The position numbers and the translations under genes were made by a program. 64,000 nucleotides of DNA from Pectobacterium araliae (GTDB taxonomy: Bacteria > Pseudomonadota > Gammaproteobacteria > Enterobacterales > Enterobacteriaceae): NCBI RefSeq assembly GCF_037076465.1, contig NZ_AP028908.1, positions 3,038,001 through 3,102,000 on the forward strand. The letters run 5' to 3'. The notes beneath the pieces are model-generated. The model saw only the letters and a program-made list of their open reading frames with translations, did no database searches and was not told the origin of the DNA. Positions 57,269-64,000 of the stretch are shown piece by piece; the first letter of the stretch is position 1, and each line of letters opens with the position of its first letter.

Positions 57269-58309
57269 TCAAATTTGCTCACGAAAATGGATATCACTCA
57301 CGCTGCGTAAACGTTCAGCGGCCTGTTCTGCCGTCAGATCACGCTGTGCTTCAGCCAGCATTTCATAGCCGACCATAAATTTGCGCACGCTGGCAGAACG
57401 TAATAACGGGGGATAAAAATGGGCATGCAGTTGCCAGTGTGCGATGTCATCACCCTTGAACGGCGCGCCATGCCATCCCATCGAATAAGGGAATGAACAT
57501 TGGAACAAGTTGTCGTAACGGCTGGTCAGCTTTTTCAGGAGCAGTGCCAGATCGTCACGCTGAACGTCATTTAGCTGTGGCAACCGCTGTACAGCGAACT
57601 TGGGCAGCACCAGCGTTTCAAACGGCCACGACGCCCAGTAAGGGACAACCGCCAACCAGTGCTCCGTTTCCACCACGATGCGTGAACCGTCAGACTGCTC
57701 CCGCTGCACATAGTCCAGCAATAATGGCGAGCCATGGCGAGTAAAATAGTCACGCTGCTGTTCATCCTCACGCAACACTTCGTTCGGCAGAAAATCGTTA
57801 GCCCAAACCTGACCGTGCGGATGGGGATTAGAACACCCCATCATCGTCCCTTTGTTCTCAAACACCTGAACCCACGGGTAGCGCTTGCCTAGCTCTTCAG
57901 TCTGATCGCTCCACGTATCGATCACCGCTTTCAGCGCTGGCAGTGAAAGCTGCGGCAGACTTTTACTGTGATCGGGAGAAAAACAGATGACACGACTGAC
58001 GCCCCGTGCTTGCTGTACGCGAAAAAGTTCGTCGTCGCCCGACGGGGCATCCGGCGTATCTTCCATCAGTGCCGAAAAATCATTGGTAAAAACAAAGGTG
58101 CTCTGATAATGCGGGTTGATATCGCCCGTAATACGTTTATTGCCCGCACACAGATAACAGGTCGGATCGTAAGGCGGCGGAGTGGCACGATCGGGTTCAT
58201 CCTGCTGGCCTTGCCAAGGACGTTTTGCCCGATGCGGGGAAACCAGAATCCACTCGCCTTTCAGCGGATTAAATCGGCGGTGCGGATGTTCAGTTGGCTC
58301 AAACTGCAT
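57269..58309 (-). CDS. galT: Galactose-1-phosphate uridylyltransferase
   Basis: A 346-residue enzyme of the Leloir pathway. [15 protein letters not shown] has the His-Pro-His active site, where the second His carries the UMP group; CYLCAGN supplies zinc ligands. First gene of galT-galK. CRP-like and gal-type operator sites lie within 250 bases upstream. Confidence 0.97.
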   Translation of the reverse strand: MQFEPTEHPHRRFNPLKGEWILVSPHRAKRPWQGQQDEPDRATPPPYDPTCYLCAGNKRITGDINPHYQSTFVFTNDFSALMEDTPDAPSGDDELFRVQQARGVSRVICFSPDHSKSLPQLSLPALKAVIDTWSDQTEELGKRYPWVQVFENKGTMMGCSNPHPHGQVWANDFLPNEVLREDEQQRDYFTRHGSPLLLDYVQREQSDGSRIVVETEHWLAVVPYWASWPFETLVLPKFAVQRLPQLNDVQRDDLALLLKKLTSRYDNLFQCSFPYSMGWHGAPFKGDDIAHWQLHAHFYPPLLRSASVRKFMVGYEMLAEAQRDLTAEQAAERLRSVSDIHFREQI

Positions 58310-58450
58310 AAGCTATTCCTCAATACAAAATACAAATTCGGTACAGCAGCGGACGCCATCCGCAGCCAATTGTATGGCGCTAACAGCCCGACAGCGGCAA
58401 GGAAGAGGCATCTGACCGACCGATAAAACCCAGCAAGGAAAACCCCTTCA

Positions 58451-58466
58451 TGTAATCAGTTTCACA
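58451..58466. promoter_or_regulatory. CRP-type site before galT
   Basis: TGTAATCAGTTTCACA matches TGTGA-N6-TCACA at 9 of 10 consensus bases, about 140 bases before galT. A weaker site, GTTGATAGCGATCACA, lies at 58605-58620 towards galS. Confidence 0.65.
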
Positions 58467-58537
58467 CTATGTCATGGATAAAATAGCTCTAATAATGCTG
58501 AATATAGATAGATCGCTATCGTCAAACCATCACACAA

Positions 58538-58553
58538 GTGTAAACGGTTACCC
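58538..58553. promoter_or_regulatory. Gal-type operator between galT and galS
   Basis: GTGTAAACGGTTACCC closely matches the GalR/GalS consensus GTGKAANCGNTTNCAC. It lies in the divergent region, 229 bases before galT and 286 before galS, and may serve both. Confidence 0.75.
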
Positions 58554-58838
58554 TAAATTTAAACCTCAGAATGGTATTTTGGAAGAGAGAAATAGCCGAT
58601 GATTGTTGATAGCGATCACATAAGTACGGTCTGGATCAAAAAGGAAAGGAGGTCGGATAGGTAACATCGCCAAAAAACCTGTACATTTATAAATATAAGT
58701 CATCGATTTTTTCTTTTAACTTGTGAGTTAGGCGACGACTCGCCTTAATACCTTAAATAATTCGGTTTGCTGAAAGGTTTAAACACGTGCAACCTGAAAT
58801 ATGGCGGGGATAACACATTTGACCGTTCAGGAATGCTA

Positions 58839-59849
58839 ATGGCCACAATAAAGGATGTCGCTCGTCTATCAGGTGTATCCGTCGCTACGGTTTCGCGCGT
58901 AATCAATAACTCGCCCAAAGCCAGTACTGCCTCAAGAGAAGCTGTACACAAGGCCATGGCGGAACTGCAATATCATCCGAATGCCAATGCCAGAGCGCTG
59001 GCGCACCAAAATGCAGAGACAATGGGGTTAGTCGTTGCGGATGTATCCGATCCCTTTTTCGGGACAATGGTCAAATCTGTCGAACAAATTGCACAGGCAA
59101 CCGGCAACTTCCTGTTAATTGGTAACGGCTACCACAATGCCGAGCAGGAAAAGAAGGCTATTGAGCAGTTGATTCGCCACCGCTGTGCGGGGCTGATCGT
59201 GCATGCAAAAATGCTTTCAGATGAGGAACTGGCGGCGCTGATGAGCCACATTCCTGATATGGTGCTCATTAACCGCACTTTACCGGGTTATGAAAATCGC
59301 TGCGTTGCGCTCGACGATCGCTATGGTTCTTGGCTAGCAACACGCCATTTGATTCAGGAAGGCCATCAGAAGATCGGTTTTCTTTGTTCCAACCACCAAA
59401 TATCCGACTCCACCGACCGCCTGCAAGGCTATATGGATGCACTGCAAGAGCACGGCATCGCACGGGATGAGCGCCTCATTGCACGCGCTTCACCGGACGA
59501 AGTGGGCGGCGAGTTGGCCATGACGGAATTGTTGAGTCGCGGTGGTAATATGACAGCGGTGGTGTGCTACAACGACTCCATGGCCGCAGGTGCCCTTTCC
59601 GTTCTGAGCGATAACAGCATCAACGTACCGCAGGATATGTCGGTGATAGGGTTTGATGACGTCTTGATTGCCCGCTACCTTCGCCCCCGCCTGACTACCG
59701 TGCACTATCCGGTTTCCGCCATGGCGATTCAGGCGGCAGAATTAGCTATCGCGTTATCCCACGGTACACAACTCAGCGAAACGACGAATATGTTTAGCCC
59801 GACGTTGGTACGTCGCCATTCTGTTAGCCCCCCCACCCGCAAGCAATAA
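58839..59849 (+). CDS. galS: LacI-family repressor, GalS/GalR type
   Basis: A 336-residue repressor. The N-terminal helix-turn-helix and hinge read ATIKDVARLSGVSVATVSRV and YHPNANARALAHQNAET; the sugar-binding domain follows with GLVVADVSDPFFGTMVKSVE and closes FSPTLVRRHSV. It is strikingly like E. coli GalS. Because a galactan locus stood next to it, it could equally be the galactan repressor (GanR role). ATG 58839 follows AGGA. No mgl transport genes follow. Confidence 0.85.
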   Translation: MATIKDVARLSGVSVATVSRVINNSPKASTASREAVHKAMAELQYHPNANARALAHQNAETMGLVVADVSDPFFGTMVKSVEQIAQATGNFLLIGNGYHNAEQEKKAIEQLIRHRCAGLIVHAKMLSDEELAALMSHIPDMVLINRTLPGYENRCVALDDRYGSWLATRHLIQEGHQKIGFLCSNHQISDSTDRLQGYMDALQEHGIARDERLIARASPDEVGGELAMTELLSRGGNMTAVVCYNDSMAAGALSVLSDNSINVPQDMSVIGFDDVLIARYLRPRLTTVHYPVSAMAIQAAELAIALSHGTQLSETTNMFSPTLVRRHSVSPPTRKQ

Positions 59850-59863
59850 CAACCGACTGCAAT

Positions 59864-59892
59864 ACAGCTTGCCCGATCGTTAGGCAAGCTGT
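59864..59892 (+). terminator. Hairpin after galS
   Basis: ACAGCTTGCC and GGCAAGCTGT form a perfect 10-bp stem with a 9-base loop; no T run follows. Confidence 0.6.
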
Positions 59893-59986
59893 AGTCCGCC
59901 CCTTCTGTTTTCATTCTCCCTGTAGCTGGCACACTTTCCCTCTATTCCTGAAACATTTCCTATCCAATATCGAATCACACCTTTTC

Positions 59987-59998
59987 TGAAACGTTTCT
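59987..59998. promoter_or_regulatory. LacI/Cra-type palindrome upstream of the galactan remnants
   Basis: TGAAACGTTTCT matches the Cra (FruR) core; a looser copy TGAAACATTTCC lies at 59949-59960. Both stand in the 450-base gap between galS and the porin remnant. Confidence 0.45.
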
Positions 59999-60225
59999 GA
60001 CCCTGCTATAAAAAAATTTTATGCTGCATTTGAAGCATGCATGCAAAACGTGTAACCAATTACACACCATTACATAGCGAACAACAGCGCAATAAAGCTA
60101 ATAAATAATCAAAATGCAGACTATGGCATCGTTAAGTCAGTGCAAATTTTGATGTAACTCTTTTGTATTCTGTGAGAACAATCATGTCACGCCCCCTTTT
60201 ATTCCCCCATAATCTTTCGTCATGA

Positions 60226-60241
60226 GTGGAAACGCTTTACC
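60226..60241 (+). promoter_or_regulatory. Gal-type operator before the porin remnant
   Basis: GTGGAAACGCTTTACC matches GTGKAANCGNTTNCAC except near its end. It lies 63 bases before the porin start codon, so the dead locus was probably controlled by the neighbouring repressor. Confidence 0.65.
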
Positions 60242-60303
60242 TCCTTTCACGTCATATTATTTGGAACATCCACATTCTTACCCGAATAAGCGAAAAGTAT
60301 ATT

Positions 60304-60643
60304 ATGAAAAGAAAACTGCTGACGACATCCATTGCGCTAAGTTTGGCAATGCTGGCAACTCCTTCTTATTCTGTTTATTTTTCAGGATACTTCCGTTCTG
60401 GCGTGGGGCATCAACCGATGGAAAACTGCAAATAAAAATCTAGTGGGGAGATTAGGTAACAAAGATGACACCTATGGCGAAACTCAATTAGGGCAGCAAC
60501 TGTATAACGAAAATAGGAAAACGTTTTACTTCGACAGCATGATTTCCATGTTTTCCAACGACTCAAACGATAATGAAACCACCAAAGATGATGATGCCGA
60601 GTTTGGTTTACGCCAGTTGAATCTTCAGGCGAAAGGCTTTGTG
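60304..60643 (+). pseudogene. Maltoporin-family outer membrane porin, broken
   Basis: It starts with a good signal peptide ([20 protein letters not shown]) and [10 protein letters not shown], but is frameshifted and stopped by 60435. Another frame continues with [36 protein letters not shown] and [13 protein letters not shown], all LamB/ScrY-like N-terminal barrel strands. At about 60643 it fuses to GH53 sequence, so most of the barrel is deleted. Probably the remnant of a galactan oligosaccharide porin (GanL type). Confidence 0.8.
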
Positions 60644-60644
60644 C

Positions 60645-60952
60645 CAAAGCCACGATTAGCGAATTCCAGAAAGCGGGCGTCATGCCGGATATGGTGCAAA
60701 TCGGTAACGAACTGAACGACGTCACCAAACGCTACCATAAAGACATCATCGTGGTTGAAGCCGCCTATGCTTACACGTTGGAAAACTGCGTATAACGCGG
60801 AAAACAGCTTCCAGCAAAAAGAGTTGGATGCAGGCGGCTATCCGGCTTCCGTTCAGGCCAATTACCTGCACGACCTGATGCAGAGCGTCATCAACGTGCC
60901 CAGTCAGCGTGGTAAAGGCGTCTTCTATTGGGAGCCAATTTGGCTGGCTGGA
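60645..60952 (+). pseudogene. GH53 endo-beta-1,4-galactanase remnant
   Basis: One frame reads [20 protein letters not shown] then [20 protein letters not shown], then hits a stop at TLENCV; a one-base shift restores NAENSFQQKELDAGGYPASV and KGVFYWEPIWLAG. These are GH53 galactanase segments, including the catalytic Glu regions (IGNE and VVEA). Front and middle parts are missing. It runs into GH42 sequence near 60945. Confidence 0.8.
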
Positions 60953-61543
60953 TGGCATCCTCGACACGCTGTATGCCAACGGTATCTTCGTTTTTCTGGC
61001 AACACCGAGCGGCGCACGCCCAGCTTGGCTATCGCAGAAATACCCGGACGTACTGCGCGTAGGCAGCAACCGCGTGCAAGCACTGCACGGTGGTCGCCAC
61101 AACCATTGCCTGAGTTCGCCGAACTATCGCGAGAAAGTAAAACAAATCAACACCCAGTTGGCAAAACGTTACTCACACCATCCTGCGGTGATCGGCTGGC
61201 ATATTTCCAACGAATACGGCGGCGAGTGCCACTGCGATACCTGCCGCAGCACCTTCCAGCGCTGGCTGAAAGCGCGCTACGGCACGATAGACGCATTGAA
61301 TAGTGCGAACTGATTCATCTGGAAGGTGCGCGGGCGCTGCCGACCGACCTGCCTTACGGCGTTGTCGCTCATCGTCGTGATAACGGGGAAAGTGAGTTCA
61401 TCTTCGTACAGAACTACACGGCAACAGCGCAACAGATCGCGCTGCCTGCCACCTACGAGGAAATGACCACGGGCAGCACGCTTTCAGGGTTTATTGACCT
61501 GTCAGGCTATGGCTGCCGGATTCTACGCCGCGCGCTACAGTAA
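60941..61543 (+). pseudogene. GH42 beta-galactosidase remnant
   Basis: N-terminal part: FGWLDGILDTLYANGIFVFL, ATPSGARPAWLSQKYPDVLR and HPAVIGWHISNEYGGECHC (NEYG with the acid/base Glu). Near 61305 it jumps to the C-terminus (LIHLEGARALPTDLPYGVVA through GYGCRILRRALQ, stop 61541-61543), with several hundred codons deleted. It would have cut galactose from galacto-oligosaccharides made by the galactanase. Confidence 0.82.
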
Positions 61544-61695
61544 AGCTCATGCTTGGCGCTTAAGCATTAGACTACTGGGCGATCACGGGTGCGGACGTTC
61601 CTACGGAACCTCATCACCGTGTGTTGCCTAACAGTAATATTACGTGGACAGCATTATCATACGTACGCTGATAAACAAACGAAGAGGTGACTACG

Positions 61696-62043
61696 ATGGG
61701 CAAGATTCACAATTTTCGGAAATTGTTCGCATCAATGTTGGGTAAGCAAATTACCGAAATTGAAATCGCTTCACCGCTAGACAAAGAGAATTTGCAGCAG
61801 TTGGTAACCGCCTTTGGCGGCAAAGAAAATATTGTCAGCCTGGATGCCTGCATCACCCGCTTGCGGGTCGAGGTTCACAGCCTGCGGCTGGTTAATAGCG
61901 ACAACCTGCAAAAACTGGGCGCTATCGGCGTGATTATTGTCGGTCATCAGGTACAGGCGATTTTCGGCACCCAGTCAGATAACCTGCGGCGCGAGTTAGC
62001 CGCCTGGTTTGAGGATGATGGCGCAAACAAAGAAGTACGCTAA
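61696..62043 (+). CDS. Stand-alone PTS glucose-type IIB domain
   Basis: A 115-residue EIIB of the glucose class. The phosphorylated Cys is in [14 protein letters not shown]; the start ([20 protein letters not shown]) looks like a genuine N-terminus rather than a linker. No IIC is near. It may be a regulatory or partner domain, or what remains of a larger enzyme II. ATG 61696 after GAGG; a GTG at 61687 is possible. Confidence 0.8.
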   Translation: MGKIHNFRKLFASMLGKQITEIEIASPLDKENLQQLVTAFGGKENIVSLDACITRLRVEVHSLRLVNSDNLQKLGAIGVIIVGHQVQAIFGTQSDNLRRELAAWFEDDGANKEVR

Positions 62044-62106
62044 CAGTTTTACGAATCCCAATGAGTTTTGCCGTTATCCGGCGTAAAAATTATGCTGAGG
62101 AGATAG

Positions 62107-62290
62107 CAGGCTTAGGATGAGCCGCATGGACGCGGCTCAAGCTTGCGCCACGTCGGGAACGTGTCGCAAGCGGTCCTCTAAGCCTGATACCGACGAAGGC
62201 ACCGCTTTAGCGGCATAATTCCCGCCAAAAGCCGGGGTTCACAGGGGGCTGGCGTAGCCCCCTGTGTCGGGCGCGTGCTACGACGTAGCA
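62107..62290. repeat. Three-way-junction structured non-coding repeat
   Basis: CAGGCTTAG (62107-62115) pairs with CTAAGCCTG (62178-62186) and encloses two perfect hairpins: GAGCCGC/GCGGCTC (62119-62138), and CTTGCG/CGCAAG (62142-62170) with inner CACGT/ACGTG. It is followed by ACAGGGGGCT/AGCCCCCTGT (62241-62265) and TGCTAC/GTAGCA (62277-62290). No coding frame. Probably an intergenic repeat family or a structured RNA. Confidence 0.7.
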
Positions 62291-62362
62291 TGAAAATGGC
62301 GGTATGATGGCGCACGAAACCATTTCCAAGCCTGCATAGAATGTGACGAAGAAAGCCGCTTC

Positions 62363-63328
62363 CTAATAGCGACTCGCATGATCCAACAGCTCAATATCTT
62401 CTGCCGGCAGCACCAGCCGCGTCGCACTCGCCAGCTCAACAACCTGCTCCAGCGATGTCGCACTGGCAATTGGTGCCGTGATGCTCGGACGAGCAATCAG
62501 CCATGCCAATGCAACCTGTGATGGCGTCGTCTGATGCGCATTCGCCACGCTATCCAACGCTTCCAAAATGGTGCGACCGCGCTCGTTCAGGTATTTTTCT
62601 ACGACACCCTGCCCGCGTGCGCTTTTCGACGCATCCTTCGGCTGACGATACTTGCCAGACAAGAACCCGCTAGCCAGCGAATAATAGCTAATCACCCCGA
62701 CGCCTTGCTCACGCACCAGCGGTTCCAGTGCGGCTTCATAGCCCTGCCGATCGTACAAATTGTATTCCGGTTGCAGCGTTTCATACCGCGCCAGATGATT
62801 GGCTTTACTGACTTTCAGCGCTTCCGCCAGACGCTCAGCACTGTAGTTAGACGCCCCAATCGCGCGTACCTTACCTTCTTTAATCAGCGCATCAAACGCG
62901 GCCAGCGTCTCTTCCAACGGCGTTTCTTTGTCATCCGTGTGTGCCTGATAGAGATCGATGTAGTCCGTTTGCAAGCGCCGTAATGAGGCCTCGACCGCCT
63001 GACGAATATAAGCAGCAGACAGCCCTTTCTTGCCCTCGCCCAGATCCATGCCGACTTTGGTGGCAATAATCACCTTGTCACGCTGGCCGCTTTTTTTCAG
63101 CCAGTTGCCGATGATGGTTTCAGATTCACCACCCTGATTACCGGGTGCCCAACGCGAATAAACATCGGCGGTATCAATGAAATTCAGCCCGTGCGCTAGC
63201 AGCGCATCCAGCAGGCTGAACGACGTCGATTCGTCAACCGTCCAGCCAAAGACGTTACCGCCGAAAGAAAAAGATGGAACCACGATCCCTGAACGTCCAA
63301 GCTCACGTGTGGTATCTGATACTGACAT
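62363..63328 (-). CDS. Aldo/keto reductase
   Basis: A 321-residue NADPH-dependent oxidoreductase. FIDTADVYSRWAPGNQGGES has the catalytic Asp and Tyr, VIIATKVG the Lys, and LYQAHTDD the His. RLQTDYIDLYQAH and IGASNYSAERL are family marks. Substrate unknown. ATG 63328 follows AAGGAG. It is intact, unlike the fragment at 27873. Confidence 0.92.
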   Translation of the reverse strand: MSVSDTTRELGRSGIVVPSFSFGGNVFGWTVDESTSFSLLDALLAHGLNFIDTADVYSRWAPGNQGGESETIIGNWLKKSGQRDKVIIATKVGMDLGEGKKGLSAAYIRQAVEASLRRLQTDYIDLYQAHTDDKETPLEETLAAFDALIKEGKVRAIGASNYSAERLAEALKVSKANHLARYETLQPEYNLYDRQGYEAALEPLVREQGVGVISYYSLASGFLSGKYRQPKDASKSARGQGVVEKYLNERGRTILEALDSVANAHQTTPSQVALAWLIARPSITAPIASATSLEQVVELASATRLVLPAEDIELLDHASRY

Positions 63329-63595
63329 AATCACTCTCCTTTTAAGTCATGCAGAAAACATCATAAAAAATCCCGCCTACCTGCAACCTAAAGTAGGGTG
63401 ACGCAACTTTCTGTATGGGATAAGAATAATGAATGAACAGAAAGGCGCAAATAACGAGACGTAGCATTTAGTTTAGATAAAATCCCAAGGTATAATTGTT
63501 TTTTTGCGTTCTTCCTCTCATTTTTAGTGCATGCGTTACATAAAATGACGTGGAAAATTTGGCCTGCCTCATATTTGGAGCACACATGTCCTTGT

Positions 63596-64000
63596 CCCAT
63601 ATCGCGCAATTTATTCTGGCGCTGGTTGTTGTTGCGGCGCTATCGCTACTCGTCTGCCGCGATCGTAAAAGTATTCGTATTCGTTTTATTATTCAGCTAC
63701 TCGTCATCGAAATTCTGCTCGCTTACTTCTTCCTGTACTCAAACATTGGGTTAGGTGTGGTCAAAGGGTTCGCAGCAGTCTTCGACAAACTACTCGGATT
63801 TGCGGGCCAAGGGACGGACTTCGTATTCGGTGACATGGTGAATAGTGAGAAGAACCTGATTTCCTTCTTCTTCAAAGTGCTCTGCCCTATCGTCTTCATT
63901 TCTGCGCTGATCGGTATCCTGCAACACATTAAAGTGCTGCCAATCATCATCCGCGCTATTGGTACGATCCTGTCCAAAGTGAACGGCATGGGCAAACTGG
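63596..64000 (+). CDS. nupC: Nucleoside permease NupC (5' part)
   Basis: The frame starts at ATG 63596 after TTTGGAG and stays open to the window end (135 codons seen of about 400). It reads [20 protein letters not shown], then [20 protein letters not shown] and [20 protein letters not shown], close to E. coli NupC, a concentrative (CNT) proton-nucleoside symporter. At least three membrane segments are visible. The rest lies outside the window. Confidence 0.93.

Overview
The window reads as a chromosomal segment of a soft-rot enterobacterium (Pectobacterium or a close relative). The core gene order folD-ybcJ / cysS / ppiB-lpxH-purE-purK, ppk-ppx and galT-galK is enterobacterial. The accessory content (hcp-vgrG-eagR-rhs, DUF1852/mesD, a Gram-negative dlt-like operon, remnants of a galactan-utilisation locus) suits a plant-associated member. 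This is inferred from protein resemblance, not from a database search.

Bases 1-20.3 kb are an accessory island. A P4-type integrase stands at its left end, and a 30-bp sequence spanning the integrase start codon recurs at the right end (177-206 and 20282-20311). On the minus strand runs a type VI secretion cargo module: hcp, vgrG, eagR, a full PAAR-Rhs effector with a SHH-type nuclease tip, and a SUKH immunity gene. Downstream of it lies a graveyard of displaced Rhs tips: a possible BECR-type toxin, an AHH nuclease fragment, a ParB-like tip and a non-specific endonuclease tip, three of them still followed by an immunity gene. Three copies of a symE-terminator cassette (one intact) lie convergent to immunity genes. 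Between the newest and the older tips sits an Xre regulator / primase-helicase / tyrosine recombinase module with an approximately 0.9 kb GC-rich, hairpin-dense tail. It interrupts an Rhs gene exactly at the conserved DPIG motif.

Bases 20.3-34.7 kb carry: mesX-mesD (oxygen-dependent, folate-independent methionine synthesis); a minus-strand dlt-like envelope acylation operon (dltD-dltX-dltB-dltA-dltC) with a 39-residue DltX-like gene carrying a C-terminal FxYxxF motif; decayed aldo/keto reductase and LysR genes; a lone PTS IIA; a Fur-box-preceded ferric iron ABC transporter (sfuABC type); and a membrane diguanylate cyclase.

Bases 34.9-56 kb are mostly housekeeping: folD, ybcJ, cysS, a DoxX protein, ppiB, lpxH, purEK behind a PurR box, sdaC, an IS1-type remnant, a pstCAB-like transporter lacking pstS but next to ppk-ppx, small proteins yjfB and yfgG, ohr and ohrR with matching palindromic operators, and mgtE.

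Bases 56-64 kb hold galT-galK and a GalS/GalR-type repressor with gal-type operators, then a collapsed galactan locus (porin, GH53 galactanase and GH42 beta-galactosidase, each frameshifted or internally deleted) that still has a gal-type operator in front. A lone PTS IIB, a highly structured non-coding repeat, an aldo/keto reductase and the 5' part of nupC complete the window.
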